Source of the DNA: Mesobacillus campisalis
GTDB lineage: Bacteria > Bacillota > Bacilli > Bacillales > Cytobacillaceae
Assembly: GCF_000986785.1 (NCBI RefSeq)
Contig: NZ_LAYY01000025.1
Coordinates: 1-56,151 of the forward strand
Length of the DNA: 56,151 nt
Direction: 5' to 3'
Position 1 is the stretch's first letter; the number at the start of each line of letters is the position of its first letter. Both the position numbers and the translations under genes were made by a program. Shown here piece by piece: positions 1 through 11,350 of this stretch. Under the pieces are notes generated by a model that saw nothing but the letters and a program-made list of their open reading frames with translations, had not been told where the DNA came from and searched no databases.

Positions 1-547
<547 letters not shown>

Positions 548-630
548 GAGTGATTAGCTCATAAAATAAAACGTTGGCTCATGTACTCCTATAATAGAAG
601 CCATGAATATTATTGTTTGTTGACGCTTGT

Positions 631-652
631 TTGTTTAGTTTTCAAAGAGCAA
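631..652 (-). promoter_or_regulatory. rRNA leader boxA-like antitermination element
   Basis: The minus strand reads TTGCTCTTTGAAAACTAAAC, the boxA-type motif found ahead of Bacillus 16S and 23S genes. It is where the NusB-S10 complex is thought to load on the nascent leader RNA. It lies between promoter P2 and the 16S 5' end, the expected position. Confidence 0.6.
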
Positions 653-687
653 TTTTTCAAAGTCACTTCTTATGAAGCAACTCTTAT

Positions 688-716
688 ATATTATCAGTTT
701 AAACAACTGATGTCAA
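688..716 (-). promoter_or_regulatory. rRNA promoter P2 (sigma-A)
   Basis: A perfect -35 TTGACA (711-716) is followed after 17 bp by the -10 TAATAT (688-693). Transcription would start near 681, about 135 nt before the mature 16S end. Together with P1 it gives the two-promoter arrangement typical of Bacillus rRNA operons. Confidence 0.75.
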
Positions 717-770
717 CAAGTTTTTTTATCATTTAACTTGCTGTCTTGCTGTCTCGCAGCAACAGATATT

Positions 771-799
771 AATATACCACCGTTATTATGTTGTGGCAA
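771..799 (-). promoter_or_regulatory. rRNA promoter P1 (sigma-A)
   Basis: A -35 TTGCCA (794-799) is followed after 17 bp by the -10 TATATT (771-776). It lies 83 bp upstream of P2, close to the P1-P2 spacing of B. subtilis rRNA operons, and downstream of the lysS terminator. Confidence 0.6.
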
Positions 800-859
800 T
801 ATGTTTTTGTAATTTTTTTGTCTCCGAATTGAAATAAAAGTATTCACACAACTCCATAT

Positions 860-889
860 AAAAAAAGAGCAAAGCGAATTTGCTTTGCC
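860..889 (-). terminator. Rho-independent terminator of lysS
   Basis: The minus strand forms a GCAAAGC/GCTTTGC stem followed by a run of seven T residues, 11 nt after the lysS stop. It separates lysS from the rRNA promoters. Confidence 0.8.
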
Positions 890-899
890 CTTCTTAATC

Positions 900-2381
<1,482 letters not shown>

Positions 2382-2486
2382 TTATTTTCACTCCAATAGT
2401 TGAATTGTTGTATGTAAGCTTTGAATAGATACTTTTATTATTTTACACAAAAGAGTCAGCTCAGACATCATAAAATGCATATATAC

Positions 2487-2515
2487 AAAAAAACTGCCAG
2501 TTTTCCACTGGCAGT
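2487..2515 (-). terminator. Rho-independent terminator after dusB
   Basis: The minus strand has a nine-base-pair ACTGCCAGT/ACTGGCAGT stem followed by seven T residues. It ends the pabB-to-dusB operon about 50 nt after the dusB stop. Confidence 0.85.
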
Positions 2516-2564
2516 CGTTGTCAATTACATTGGTATTATAGAAAAACTACCTTGGATTGTCAAA

Positions 2565-3560
2565 TTAAACCGCTTGTGATTGTGCTGCGGCTTCCACCTC
2601 ATTTGCATGATTGGTGAGCAGGTTCACAAGCTCGTCGCGTGTGTTGCACTCGTTGACAAGACTGCGGATTTTCCCATTGCCTGGGACACCCTTAAGGTAC
2701 CACGCTGCATGCTTGCGCATTTCGCGAACGGCGATATGTTCATTCTTCAAGGCAATCAGGCGGTCAAGATGGAGAATGCAAACATCCATCTTTTCACGTG
2801 CAGATGGCTCACCTATCAATTCGCCAGTCTCAAGATACTTAACCGTTCTGTAAATCATCCATGGATTGCCCAGTGCCGCACGGCCGATCATCACGCCGTC
2901 TGCACCTGTTTCATCCAGCATTCGTTTTGCATCCTGCGGAGTTTGTACATCCCCATTGCCAATCAGCGGAATGCTGATGGATTGCTTCACTTCACGGATG
3001 ATGTCCCAGTTGGCGTTCCCTTCGTACATTTGAACACGGGTCCGGCCATGGAGGGCAACCGCGCTGCCGCCTGCACGTTCAACCATTTGGGCATTTTTCA
3101 CGGCGTAGATATGATCCTCGTCCCAGCCTATGCGCATTTTGACGGTAACAGGCTTGTCTACAGCATCGACTACAGCCGCCACCATATCATAGATTTTGTC
3201 AGGATCAAGAAGCCATTTCGCTCCGGCATCGCATTTTGTAATTTTAGGAACTGGACATCCCATATTGATATCAATTATTGCTGCATTGGTGTTTTTGTCG
3301 ACGAACTTGGCCGCCTGTACAAGTGTTTCTTTTGCGCCGCCAAAGATTTGCAGGCTGAGAGGATATTCGCGATCATCAATATACAGCATATCCAGGCTTT
3401 TTTCATTTTGAAACACAATGCCCTTGTCACTGACCATTTCCGCACACACAAGGCCTGCACCAAATTCTTTGACTGTCAGCCGGAAAGCAGAATTGCATAC
3501 TCCGGCCATCGGCGCAAGGACGACCGGGTTGTCTATTTGAACATCTCCGATTTTAAGCAT
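2565..3560 (-). CDS. dusB: tRNA-dihydrouridine synthase B
   Basis: An FMN-dependent reductase that converts uridine to dihydrouridine in the tRNA D-loop. It is a TIM-barrel protein of about 331 aa. The start APMAGVCNSAFRLTV, the catalytic-cysteine motif NMGCPVPKI, MRIGWD and HGRTR are typical of the Dus family. Two ATG codons are adjacent; the second (3560) stands 7 nt from the GGAGG Shine-Dalgarno and is preferred to the first (3563), which is only 4 nt away. It follows yazB closely and is the last gene of the folate operon, as yacF is in B. subtilis. Confidence 0.95.
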   Translation of the reverse strand: MLKIGDVQIDNPVVLAPMAGVCNSAFRLTVKEFGAGLVCAEMVSDKGIVFQNEKSLDMLYIDDREYPLSLQIFGGAKETLVQAAKFVDKNTNAAIIDINMGCPVPKITKCDAGAKWLLDPDKIYDMVAAVVDAVDKPVTVKMRIGWDEDHIYAVKNAQMVERAGGSAVALHGRTRVQMYEGNANWDIIREVKQSISIPLIGNGDVQTPQDAKRMLDETGADGVMIGRAALGNPWMIYRTVKYLETGELIGEPSAREKMDVCILHLDRLIALKNEHIAVREMRKHAAWYLKGVPGNGKIRSLVNECNTRDELVNLLTNHANEVEAAAQSQAV

Positions 3561-3590
3561 CATTCTACCTCCCGCTCTTTATTTTATTAT

Positions 3591-3812
3591 TTAACAATTG
3601 TTCTTTTCTCCGGGAGGAGCCAGTTCCTCCACGCTGATATCCAGCATGCAGGCAACCAGGCTGCGAAACGATTCGTCTGGCATCCTGTTGCCTCTCTCTA
3701 TTTCTCCCAGGACGGAAACCGAAACCCCAAGCTCTTTTGCAAAACTTTCCTGTGTAAAACCCTTCAGTTTACGAAAAGCGCGAATACGTCTTCCCCATTT
3801 TTCCGCTTCCAT
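3591..3812 (-). CDS. yazB: YazB-like XRE-family helix-turn-helix protein
   Basis: A 73-aa protein that is almost entirely one Cro/C1-type DNA-binding domain: helix 2-3 with FTQESFAKELGVSVSVLGEIERG, then a short tail. Its target and role are not known to me. It overlaps the end of folK by 49 bp in another frame, so it is translationally tied to the folate operon, and it sits exactly where yazB does in B. subtilis. A role in autoregulating the operon is possible, but nothing in the sequence shows an operator. Confidence 0.85.
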   Translation of the reverse strand: MEAEKWGRRIRAFRKLKGFTQESFAKELGVSVSVLGEIERGNRMPDESFRSLVACMLDISVEELAPPGEKNNC

Positions 3813-4264
3813 ATTCGGACTCCTTCTATGTCGGTTATACTGTCACTGCCTGGCAGTGATACAGAATCAATCTCCAATAATGGAATCATGACAAAAGCAC
3901 GCTCCTGCATACGCGGATGCGGGACTGTCAGTTTCTCCGAGTTAATATTCTCTTGATTATACAGCAATATGTCAAGGTCCAAAGTCCTTGGACCCCACCT
4001 TATTCCCCTTTTTCTACCAAGTTTTGCCTCAATTTTATTGACAGCTTCCAGCAAATCAAGTGGGCCCAAGCAGGTCTGGACCTTGACCACCATGTTTAAA
4101 AAGGCATCCTGGTCCGTATAGCCTACCGGATCCGTTTCATAAATGGAAGAAGTATTTACCACTTCTATTTTTTCATGCCTGTGCAGAAGCTCGACAGCTC
4201 TCCCAAGATACCCTAAACGGTCTCCAATGTTGGATCCCAATGCAAGATAGGCGGTATTTTCCAT
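3764..4264 (-). CDS. folK: 2-amino-4-hydroxy-6-hydroxymethyldihydropteridine pyrophosphokinase
   Basis: HPPK transfers pyrophosphate from ATP to hydroxymethyl-dihydropterin, the step before dihydropteroate synthase. The 166-aa sequence shows the N-terminal YLALGSNIGDR motif, the signature RWGPRTLDLDILLY (whose two Asp residues bind magnesium in this family), and PHPRMQERAFVM. A GGAG Shine-Dalgarno lies 8 nt before the ATG. It lies 1 bp after folB and its 3' end overlaps yazB, consistent with a tightly coupled operon. Confidence 0.96.
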   Translation of the reverse strand: MENTAYLALGSNIGDRLGYLGRAVELLHRHEKIEVVNTSSIYETDPVGYTDQDAFLNMVVKVQTCLGPLDLLEAVNKIEAKLGRKRGIRWGPRTLDLDILLYNQENINSEKLTVPHPRMQERAFVMIPLLEIDSVSLPGSDSITDIEGVRIWKRKNGEDVFALFVN

Positions 4265-4265
4265 T

Positions 4266-4625
4266 TTAACGGCTCCTCGTAATTTCTACAGCTACAGATT
4301 CGTAATGCCCTTGGATAGGCGGGTCCGGCTTAATGACGGTAACATGGCAGACTGCCACGGCGTTATAGTTGCTTAAGACAGCGGAAGCAATCTTCTCCGC
4401 CACTGCTTCCACGAGCTTAAGGGGCTCGCCTTCAACTACATCCTTGCAGATTTGATACAGCTCGGCATAGTTGATGGAATCTTCAAGCCTGTCGCTTTTG
4501 CCCGCTGCAGACAGGTCAACCTCCACCGTAAGGTCAACCGCAAACCGCTGTCCGAGCTTCGTTTCCTCTGGGAAAACACCATGGTATCCATAAAAGCTCA
4601 TTTTTCTAAGGTGGATTTTATCCAC
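4266..4625 (-). CDS. folB: Dihydroneopterin aldolase
   Basis: Cleaves 7,8-dihydroneopterin to hydroxymethyl-dihydropterin plus glycolaldehyde. It carries the family motifs FYGYHGVFPEE, NYAEL and VIKPDPPI. The start is a GTG. Codon 4625 aligns with the B. subtilis start (MDK...) and has an AGGG/GAGG-type Shine-Dalgarno inside the end of folP. A GTG three codons earlier (4634) is the alternative. It overlaps folP by 8 bp, suggesting translational coupling. Length is about 119 aa, normal for the family. Confidence 0.95.
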   Translation of the reverse strand: MDKIHLRKMSFYGYHGVFPEETKLGQRFAVDLTVEVDLSAAGKSDRLEDSINYAELYQICKDVVEGEPLKLVEAVAEKIASAVLSNYNAVAVCHVTVIKPDPPIQGHYESVAVEITRSR

Positions 4626-5457
4626 GGCCCTCACCCTTTCCTAACAATGCATCCATCATCATGGCCATCCGGGCTATTTCTTTTACATCGTGAACCCGGA
4701 CAATATGGCAGCCCTTTTGAATGCCGTAGCAGACGGTGGCTCCGGTCCCTTCCATGCGTTCGTTAACAGGGAGATCAAGGACTTGTCCAATGAAACCTTT
4801 CCTTGAAGTTCCAAGCAGCACGGGATAGCCAAGGGCAGCCAACGTATCCAAATGACGCATGATTTCGATATTCTGATCAAAGTCCTTCGCAAACCCAATT
4901 CCGGGATCCAAGATGATTTTTTCCGGCTTCACCCCTGCAATTCTCGCCAAGCCGATGCTCTTGTAAACATCATTAAGCACATCACGGACAAAAAGGGAAT
5001 AGTCCCGGTTGTCCCGGTTATGCTGGAAGATAATCGGAACATCATACTGTGCCGCTATTTTGGCCATCTCGGGGTCGGCCTTAGCGCCCCATATATCATT
5101 GATGATATGTGCACCTGCCTTAAGCCCTGCTTCCGCCACTTTGGATTTATACGTATCGACCGATATGGCTACCTCAATATTTTTTGAAATCGCCTCGATG
5201 ATCGGCACAATCCGCTCAATTTCTTCCTCATCGGAAATCCTGGTATACCCCGGACGGGTGGATTCACCGCCAATATCAATGATGTCCGCCCCATCATCCA
5301 CCATCTTGGCTGCATATGTTAGTGCTGCATCAATTTGTGCGTACTTTCCGCCGTCCGAAAAGGAATCCGGGGTTGCATTCAATATCCCCATGATCAGCGT
5401 CTTTTTTCGGTAATCCAGTTCATACGGCCCCGCCTGTATCACTTGCTTTTGTTCCAT
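4618..5457 (-). CDS. folP: Dihydropteroate synthase
   Basis: Condenses hydroxymethyl-dihydropterin pyrophosphate with p-aminobenzoate to form dihydropteroate; this is the sulfonamide target. The 279-aa TIM-barrel protein has both PROSITE-type signatures (MGILNATPDSFSDGG and DIGGESTRPGYT), the LDPGIGFAK loop and GTSRKGFIG. GGAGG lies 9 nt before the ATG. It sits between pabC, which makes its PABA substrate, and folB/folK, which make its pterin substrate. Confidence 0.97.
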   Translation of the reverse strand: MEQKQVIQAGPYELDYRKKTLIMGILNATPDSFSDGGKYAQIDAALTYAAKMVDDGADIIDIGGESTRPGYTRISDEEEIERIVPIIEAISKNIEVAISVDTYKSKVAEAGLKAGAHIINDIWGAKADPEMAKIAAQYDVPIIFQHNRDNRDYSLFVRDVLNDVYKSIGLARIAGVKPEKIILDPGIGFAKDFDQNIEIMRHLDTLAALGYPVLLGTSRKGFIGQVLDLPVNERMEGTGATVCYGIQKGCHIVRVHDVKEIARMAMMMDALLGKGEGRG

Positions 5458-5470
5458 ATGTTATACCCTC

Positions 5471-6331
5471 CTATTGCAGACTGTTTCTGGTCCATAGTTT
5501 CCTCCGGCATTCCCCATATTGCCGCGATAATGCCTGTACTACCCTGCCCTCTTTCCCAGGAAATGTTTTCTGTCCAAACATGGAAACAGGCACAACTTCC
5601 TGGATGGAATTAGTCACAAATAGCTCCTCTGCCTCCAGCAATGCCTCTTGGGGATAAAAGCCTTCCTGCACTCCCAATTGCAGTTTACCTGCCAGCTTCA
5701 TCACAAATTGACGTGTAATGCCGTTGAGGATACCCGTCTCGACAGACGGCGTAAAAAGAGTTTCACCTTCCGTCCAAAACAGGTTGGAGACAATCCCTTC
5801 GGCTAGAAAGCCCTCTCTCGTCAGGAAGATGCCCTCTGCTTCGGAGGATGCTCCGAGCTCCCGTTTTGCAAGAATATTATTGAGATAGTGGTGCGATTTT
5901 AGGCGGGTGGCACCTTCCGGGGTATTCCGCCTGATATTCAGTAAAGCCAGTTTCTTCTCCCCCAATTGTGAAGGCGTTCCGAGCGGCTTCATAAAGAGAA
6001 TCAGGTTTGGCTCTTCATACTCTGCAGTCTGGAGCCCAATTTCTCCATTGCCTGCCGAAACATTCATCCGGACATAGGCATTCTCCAATGAATTTGCTGC
6101 CAGAAGTCCCTTCAATATCGGCAGAATTTCGTGCCGACGGTATTCCGCTTTGATACCCAAGGTCCTCAGGCCTTCATTAAGCCGGGCCAGGTGGTCATCC
6201 AGCAGAAAGGGATGTCCTTCATAGATGCGGAATGTCTCAAATAGTCCTAGCCCGTATAAAAAACCATGGTCAAAAGGTGAAATTTTCACCTCATCACTGC
6301 TGATGTATTCTCCATTTGCAAAAACAATCAA
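5471..6331 (-). CDS. pabC: 4-amino-4-deoxychorismate lyase
   Basis: A PLP fold-type IV enzyme that releases pyruvate from aminodeoxychorismate to give p-aminobenzoate. Visible are SPFDHGFLYGLGLFETFR near the N terminus, the lysine-containing TRLKSHHYLNN segment, and GFLAEGIVSNLF. The frame stays open upstream into pabA, but homology to B. subtilis starts at a TTG codon (6331) with AAGGGTG 9 nt upstream, giving 286 aa. The start lies 1 bp after the pabA stop, so TTG initiation with coupling is likely. Confidence 0.93.
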   Translation of the reverse strand: MIVFANGEYISSDEVKISPFDHGFLYGLGLFETFRIYEGHPFLLDDHLARLNEGLRTLGIKAEYRRHEILPILKGLLAANSLENAYVRMNVSAGNGEIGLQTAEYEEPNLILFMKPLGTPSQLGEKKLALLNIRRNTPEGATRLKSHHYLNNILAKRELGASSEAEGIFLTREGFLAEGIVSNLFWTEGETLFTPSVETGILNGITRQFVMKLAGKLQLGVQEGFYPQEALLEAEELFVTNSIQEVVPVSMFGQKTFPGKEGRVVQALSRQYGECRRKLWTRNSLQ

Positions 6332-6332
6332 G

Positions 6333-6941
6333 TTATTCAGCACCCTTGCCTGCCAGGATGGGGTTTTTATTGGCCCCATAAGCATCGATAAAGTTGCGCA
6401 GCAGCTGCTTTCCCGCTGTGGTCAGTATTGATTCGGGATGAAACTGTACTCCTTCCACTGGCAATGTCTTGTGGCGGATGGCCATGATTTCCCCTTCATC
6501 CGTCCATGCAGACACTTCTAGGCAGTCCGGAAGACTCTCCTTTTTTACAATCAGGCTGTGGTACCGTGCGGCCGGGAATGGGGATTCAATTCCCTTGAAG
6601 ATGGTCTTGCCATCGTGATGGACCATGGATGTTTTCCCGTGCATCAGCCGTTCCGCCTGAATCACTTCCCCTCCAAACACCTGTGCGATTGCCTGGTGGC
6701 CAAGGCAGACACCAAACACCGGCAGATCGCCTGCGTACTGCTCAATCGCCTGAAGACTGATGCCTGCTTCATTGGGCGAGCAAGGCCCCGGCGAAATCAT
6801 GAGATATTTTGGCTTGATTTCTGCAATATCGCTTGTTGTCAGCTGGTCATTGCGGATGACTTTCAGTTCTTCCCCCAGTTCTCCAAGATACTGTACGAGA
6901 TTATAGGTAAAAGAATCGTAATTATCAATCATTAAAATCAT
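6333..6941 (-). CDS. pabA: Aminodeoxychorismate/anthranilate synthase glutamine amidotransferase subunit
   Basis: A class I glutaminase that feeds ammonia to PabB, and in Bacillus also to TrpE. The 202-aa sequence shows the nucleophile elbow [12 protein letters not shown] with the catalytic Cys, the oxyanion strand [11 protein letters not shown], and the His-Glu pair in VQFHPES. It overlaps the pabB stop by 4 bp (ATGA-type overlap). No separate anthranilate synthase is in the window, so dual use in tryptophan synthesis is inferred from the B. subtilis homologue. Confidence 0.96.
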   Translation of the reverse strand: MILMIDNYDSFTYNLVQYLGELGEELKVIRNDQLTTSDIAEIKPKYLMISPGPCSPNEAGISLQAIEQYAGDLPVFGVCLGHQAIAQVFGGEVIQAERLMHGKTSMVHHDGKTIFKGIESPFPAARYHSLIVKKESLPDCLEVSAWTDEGEIMAIRHKTLPVEGVQFHPESILTTAGKQLLRNFIDAYGANKNPILAGKGAE

Positions 6942-8353
6942 GTATTCTCACCTTTTTCTGATTCTGCGAGCTCTTTTGCCCTCCATAGCGCGAAAGCCTT
7001 TTTGAGCGATTCTTTATATTCATTTTGCGGATTTGAGTCGATGACGATTCCGGCCCCTGCCTGGATATGGGCTTTTCCTTCCTTGGCAAGCAATGTACGG
7101 ATGATGATATTCATATCCATATCACCATTAAATCCAACCCACCCAAGCGACCCGGTGTAAGGCCCTCTTCTGACCGGTTCAAGTTCTTCTATGATTTCCA
7201 TTGTCCGAACCTTCGGGGCACCCGTGATTGTCCCGCCGGGGAACACAGCATGGATGACATCATCCCAGTTACTGTCAGGGCGGAGTTCTCCCTTTACATT
7301 AGAAACGATATGCATAACATGGGAGTATTTCTCAATTACCATGAACTCATCCACTTCAACAGTGCCATACTGGCATACCCTTCCCAGGTCATTTCGCTCC
7401 AGGTCGACAAGCATAACATGTTCCGCCCGTTCTTTTTCGTTATGGATTAACTCTGCAGCAAGTCTGGCATCGTCCAATTCATCCCTGCCCCTCGAACGCG
7501 TTCCCGCAATCGGGCGGGTGCTCACTTCCCGTCCCTTTTTCTTTACTAGCAGCTCAGGCGATCCGCAGACCAGCTGAAAATCTTCTGTATGATAGTAGCC
7601 CATATAGGGAGAGGGGTTGAACTCTCTCAGTTTACGGTACACATTGAGAGGGTGAGCTTCCAGCGGCCGGGTCTGCCTGACAGAAAGGTTGACCTGAAAG
7701 ACATCCCCCTGGGAAATATAGTGCTGAATCTTTTGAACCGCATCGATGAACTGCGATTCACCCATTGAGACTTCCATCTCTCCCCCCGCTGAAACACGCT
7801 GGGGCAATTGGCCGGCTTCCCCTGTCTTGGTCCATCTCTTGAGCCATTCATCCGCTTTTTGCTCAGCCGCTTCCTCCCGGCCTTCTTCTGCAAGCAGCAT
7901 GATCCAAAGCTGCTTTGTCACATGGTCAAATACAAACCACTGGTCAAAAACAAAGAAATGGACTTCAGGCATCGCCAGATCATCAGCACCAATTTGCGGG
8001 AGCTTTTCAATGGAACGGGCATAATCATAGCTGATAAAACCGATGGCTCCTCCCCGGAAATCCGGCAGGAGCTCATCTGCTGTTTCCACCTGATATGTCT
8101 CCATCCACTTTTTTATCTCCGCCAGCAAATTGCCGTAAAGCTTGGTTGTCCCATGCTGATCCCTGACAGTCAGCTCTCTGTCTTTTCCTGTTAATACTGC
8201 CGCCGGACCAAAGGCTGCCACGGAATAGCTACCGCCCCTGCCGCTTTCCAGCAGTACATGTTCTTTAAAATCTGTGGCTATAATTGCATACTGGCGAAAA
8301 AATCTGTCATGCTCATATGCAAGCTTTTTATAATAAATACCATATTTCGGCAT
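6938..8353 (-). CDS. pabB: Aminodeoxychorismate synthase component I
   Basis: Converts chorismate and ammonia to 4-amino-4-deoxychorismate with PabA. It is a chorismate-binding enzyme with the C-terminal hallmarks [34 protein letters not shown] and [11 protein letters not shown]. The frame is open for another 32 codons upstream, but ATG 8353 has AGGGG 8 nt away and gives 471 aa, matching the B. subtilis length. It is the first gene of the pab/fol operon, since a cysK terminator lies just upstream. I could not identify a clear -35/-10 pair in the roughly 70 bp between them. Confidence 0.95.
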   Translation of the reverse strand: MPKYGIYYKKLAYEHDRFFRQYAIIATDFKEHVLLESGRGGSYSVAAFGPAAVLTGKDRELTVRDQHGTTKLYGNLLAEIKKWMETYQVETADELLPDFRGGAIGFISYDYARSIEKLPQIGADDLAMPEVHFFVFDQWFVFDHVTKQLWIMLLAEEGREEAAEQKADEWLKRWTKTGEAGQLPQRVSAGGEMEVSMGESQFIDAVQKIQHYISQGDVFQVNLSVRQTRPLEAHPLNVYRKLREFNPSPYMGYYHTEDFQLVCGSPELLVKKKGREVSTRPIAGTRSRGRDELDDARLAAELIHNEKERAEHVMLVDLERNDLGRVCQYGTVEVDEFMVIEKYSHVMHIVSNVKGELRPDSNWDDVIHAVFPGGTITGAPKVRTMEIIEELEPVRRGPYTGSLGWVGFNGDMDMNIIIRTLLAKEGKAHIQAGAGIVIDSNPQNEYKESLKKAFALWRAKELAESEKGENT

Positions 8354-8423
8354 CGTTTGCACCCCTATTAATTGTCTCCCTATCATCATACATGAAGCTT
8401 GGGCTTGTTTCCTATTTTTCCAC

Positions 8424-8456
8424 AAAAAAAGAGACATACCCGAAGGCATGCCTCTT
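8424..8456 (-). terminator. Rho-independent terminator of cysK
   Basis: An 11-bp stem (AGAGGCATGCC with GGTATGTCTCT, two G-T wobbles) is closed by a stable TTCG tetraloop and followed by seven T residues. Confidence 0.9.
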
Positions 8457-8466
8457 CACGATCATC

Positions 8467-9390
8467 TTAGTCAAATTGGTAAAGCGGTGTGCTTAGGTAG
8501 CGTTCGCCGTTGCTCGGGATGACAGCAAGCACCTTTTTGCCTTTTCCAAGCTTCTGGGCTACTTGCAGTGCAGCATAGATGGCTGCTCCTGAGGAAATTC
8601 CCCCAAGAATGCCTTCTTCCTTCGCTGCGCGGCGTGCATATTCAAATGCCTGCTCGTTCTGCACCTGGATGATTTCATCATAGATTCCGGTATCGAGGAC
8701 ATCCGGCACAAAACCGGCACCGATTCCCTGGATTTTATGCGGTCCTGGCTTTCCGCCGGAAAGTACCGGAGAATCTGTAGGCTCTACAGCCACAATCTGA
8801 ATTCCCTCGTACTTTTCACGAAGGACTTTTCCCGCACCTGTAATGGTCCCGCCTGTACCAATTCCTGAAATAAAGGCATCAAGCTGGTCGCCCATTTGCT
8901 CGACAATCTCAGGTCCGGTTGTTCTCTCATGGACAATCGGGTTGGCTTCGTTTTTAAACTGCTGAGGCATGAAGTAGCCGTTTTCCTTTGCCAGCTCTTC
9001 CGCCTTGCGGATCGCACCGCCCATTCCTTCTGGCCCTGGAGTGAGGACAAGCTCTGCTCCATATGCCCTTAAAAGATTGCGGCGCTCCATGCTCATTGTT
9101 TCAGGCATGACAAGAATTGCTTTGTATCCTTTGGCAGCAGCCACCATTGCAAGGCCGATTCCCGTATTGCCGCTTGTTGGCTCAATCAGGGTGTCACCTG
9201 CTTTAAACTTTCCGCTTTCTTCGGCTGCTTCAATCATAGCCAAAGCAATACGGTCTTTAACACTGCTCCCCGGGTTCATGTATTCCAGTTTTAGATACAC
9301 ATCCGCACTGTTCTCGTCTGTCAGGCGGTTCAGTTTAACAATCGGTGTTTGGCCAATCAGTTCCGTAACGGAGTTTGCAATCCTTACCAT
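8467..9390 (-). CDS. cysK: Cysteine synthase A (O-acetylserine thiol-lyase)
   Basis: A PLP enzyme that forms cysteine from O-acetylserine and sulfide. In B. subtilis it also partners with the repressor CymR to sense O-acetylserine. The 307-aa protein shows the PLP lysine in [11 protein letters not shown], the substrate loop TSGNTGIGL, the phosphate-binding GTGGTITG and [14 protein letters not shown] lies 6 nt before the ATG. Terminators on both sides make it monocistronic. A sigma-A promoter and an imperfect palindrome resembling a CymR site lie upstream. Confidence 0.97.
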   Translation of the reverse strand: MVRIANSVTELIGQTPIVKLNRLTDENSADVYLKLEYMNPGSSVKDRIALAMIEAAEESGKFKAGDTLIEPTSGNTGIGLAMVAAAKGYKAILVMPETMSMERRNLLRAYGAELVLTPGPEGMGGAIRKAEELAKENGYFMPQQFKNEANPIVHERTTGPEIVEQMGDQLDAFISGIGTGGTITGAGKVLREKYEGIQIVAVEPTDSPVLSGGKPGPHKIQGIGAGFVPDVLDTGIYDEIIQVQNEQAFEYARRAAKEEGILGGISSGAAIYAALQVAQKLGKGKKVLAVIPSNGERYLSTPLYQFD

Positions 9391-9406
9391 TTTTATCCCC
9401 CTATCA

Positions 9407-9433
9407 TTAATCCGAGTAAATTAATTGGTTTAA
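9407..9433 (-). promoter_or_regulatory. Possible CymR operator upstream of cysK
   Basis: The imperfect inverted repeat TTAATCCGA ... TTGGTTTAA (6 of 8 core positions paired) lies just downstream of the cysK -10 element. Its TAA-CC-A half sites resemble what I recall of CymR operators, which repress sulfur genes in Bacillus. The assignment is inference only. Confidence 0.3.
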
Positions 9434-9437
9434 TTTA

Positions 9438-9466
9438 AATTTATCAGCCTTTTCAGGTATTGTCAA
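9438..9466 (-). promoter_or_regulatory. Sigma-A promoter of cysK
   Basis: A perfect -35 TTGACA (9461-9466) is followed after 17 bp by TAAATT (9438-9443, 4 of 6). It is the only consensus -35 between the upstream terminator and cysK. Confidence 0.5.
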
Positions 9467-9508
9467 ACATTTTCTGCCAGCATGGAGACCAATTTTAAGC
9501 TTAAGTTA

Positions 9509-9546
9509 GAAAAAAAGCACAAACCATTTCTGATTCATGCTTTTTA
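9509..9546 (-). terminator. Rho-independent terminator after the foldase gene
   Basis: A 12-bp stem (AAGCATGAATCA with TGGTTTGTGCTT, including G-T pairs) and a GAAA loop are followed by a T run. It closes the coaX-hslO-yacD transcript. Confidence 0.8.
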
Positions 9547-9559
9547 AATTAGTTTTTTC

Positions 9560-10426
9560 CTATTTCCCGTAAAACCAGCTGACTTCCGCTTCGGACCAGA
9601 AGTTCCGCGCTGAAACCGGAAGATCCATTTGCTCCACCGCCATCTGTCTGCGCACCCGGTCTTTAACTTCCGAAAATGCGTATTTCTTCCCTTCCACTTT
9701 CTCATGCAGATAAACGATGCCATAACCGGTCTCGAGCTTGATAGGTCTGCTCCAGCTTTGTTCTTTTATACCCCGGACTTCGGCAAGAACCTGGGGTTCC
9801 ACTCTTTCGCTTTCCTCGCTCACAAAGCCCAGTTCTCCCCCCTGGTTGGCGGAAAACTCGTCCAAGGACCGCTCCATGGCCAGGGCGGCAAAGCTGGATC
9901 CTTCCTCAAGCTCCTTAATCGTCTGCTGTGCTTCTTCCTCCGTTTTCACAATGATCTGTGACAAACGGTAGGCAGCGGGAATCTCAAATAAGCTCATGTT
10001 CTGGCGGTAGTACTCTTCCAATTCTTCATCCGAAAAAACAGCATCCTTGGTAAGCAGTTCCTCAAGCATCAAGCCAAGCTTCACCTGTTTCTGCCATTGT
10101 TCATCGTCAAAATTCTGCCCCTGCGGCCCATACAGCACCTTATACATCGTTAATTCCTGTTCAACATCAGTATCCGAGACCTTGATTTTATATTTGGCCG
10201 CCATTTTTTCAATGACCTTCTGATCCACCAAATCCCGCAGAGTTTCTTCCCCATACCTTGCTTCCATTTCCCCCAGCCATTCCTGCCTGGTGATTTCTTC
10301 CTTTCCGACCGTGGCAACAGTTTCCTTCCCTGCTCTCCAATCCGGACGGGACAAGAAGAAAGAAAGTGTCAGGATATTAAGGATGCCCAAAGCAACAACG
10401 GCCATCAACAGCTGTCTTTTCCCCAA
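9560..10426 (-). CDS. yacD: Membrane-anchored PpiC/parvulin-type foldase (YacD-like)
   Basis: Predicted extracytoplasmic peptidyl-prolyl isomerase of 288 aa. Residues 8-26 form one hydrophobic segment with no lipobox cysteine, so a signal anchor rather than a PrsA-type lipoprotein is expected. A SurA-N-like helical region (about 35-130) is followed by a rotamase domain (about 135-250) with YRLSQIIVKTEEEAQ and GGELGFVSEE. The start is TTG with GGGGG 8 nt upstream. It follows hslO by 19 bp, as yacD does in B. subtilis. Its clients are unknown to me. Confidence 0.88.
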   Translation of the reverse strand: MGKRQLLMAVVALGILNILTLSFFLSRPDWRAGKETVATVGKEEITRQEWLGEMEARYGEETLRDLVDQKVIEKMAAKYKIKVSDTDVEQELTMYKVLYGPQGQNFDDEQWQKQVKLGLMLEELLTKDAVFSDEELEEYYRQNMSLFEIPAAYRLSQIIVKTEEEAQQTIKELEEGSSFAALAMERSLDEFSANQGGELGFVSEESERVEPQVLAEVRGIKEQSWSRPIKLETGYGIVYLHEKVEGKKYAFSEVKDRVRRQMAVEQMDLPVSARNFWSEAEVSWFYGK

Positions 10427-10445
10427 TTTGTCTTCCCCCAGGTTT

Positions 10446-11324
10446 TTATTGCGCCTGATTCATCATTTCTGTCAATTCAGCTTTATCAAATACATATTTT
10501 TCGTTGCAGAAATGGCACTGGGCTTCCGCCTGGCCATCCTTGGCAATCATATCCTGTATCTCTTCCGCCCCAAGGCTGATAATCGCGCTTCCAAAGCGGT
10601 CTTTCGAGCACTTGCATTTGAATGCAACAGGAATAGTCTCAAGGAATGTCACATTTTCCTTCCCCAATACCTGTTCGAGAAGTTCTTCAGGAGTCAATCC
10701 TTTCTCAATCAGCTTTGATACCGGCGGGATTTCCTTTAACCTCCGCTCAATCTCGTCAATTGTTTCTTCGGCGGCCCCAGGCATAAGCTGGATAATGAAG
10801 CCTCCGGCAGCCAGAATGCTGTTGTCCGGGTTTACAAGCACCCCCACCCCAACAGATGATGGAAGCTGTTCCGAAACCGCAAAGTAATAGGTGAAGTCCT
10901 CGCCCAGCTCGCCAGACACAATCGGCACCTGGCCAGTGAAGAAGTCACGAAGGCCGATGTCTTTTACAACTGAAAGCATTCCCTCGGTTCCAACAGCAGC
11001 CCGGACATCAAGCTTCCCTTGCTCATTCAAGTCAAAGTGGACATGCGGGTTGGAGACATAGCCCCTGACATCCCCTTTTGCATTGCTGTCGACAAGAATG
11101 ACGCCAATCGGCCCTCCGCCCTCGACCTTGATCGTCAAGTTATCATCACCTTGCAGCATCGCACCCATCATGACACCTGCCGACATTGTGCGGCCAAGTG
11201 CTGCCGATGCAACCGGCCATGTATAATGCCTCCTTTGCGCTTCAGCTACTGCTTCTGTCGTCCTGACAGCATAGGCTCTCACTTGTCCGTCAAAAGCCAA
11301 TCCTTTTACCAAATAATCATTCAT
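10446..11324 (-). CDS. hslO: Redox-regulated chaperonin Hsp33
   Basis: A cytoplasmic holdase switched on by oxidative unfolding. At 292 aa it has the Hsp33 N-terminal domain ([14 protein letters not shown]) and the C-terminal zinc/redox switch: CKC around residue 238 and CHFC about 30 residues later, giving the four-cysteine CxC...CxxC pattern. AGGAG precedes the ATG. It lies 26 bp after coaX and is probably co-transcribed with coaX and the foldase. Confidence 0.96.
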   Translation of the reverse strand: MNDYLVKGLAFDGQVRAYAVRTTEAVAEAQRRHYTWPVASAALGRTMSAGVMMGAMLQGDDNLTIKVEGGGPIGVILVDSNAKGDVRGYVSNPHVHFDLNEQGKLDVRAAVGTEGMLSVVKDIGLRDFFTGQVPIVSGELGEDFTYYFAVSEQLPSSVGVGVLVNPDNSILAAGGFIIQLMPGAAEETIDEIERRLKEIPPVSKLIEKGLTPEELLEQVLGKENVTFLETIPVAFKCKCSKDRFGSAIISLGAEEIQDMIAKDGQAEAQCHFCNEKYVFDKAELTEMMNQAQ

Positions 11325-11350
11325 TAGTCTGCTCCTTTCTCGTCGGTGAA

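Noticed and set aside
2382-2486. T-box or riboswitch ahead of lysS
   Set aside because: Only about 100 nt lie between the dusB terminator and lysS, with no T-box consensus.
2580-3956. Long open frame of 458 codons opposite dusB, yazB and folK
   Set aside because: It is a shadow of three well-supported genes on the other strand, and its translation has no recognisable domain.
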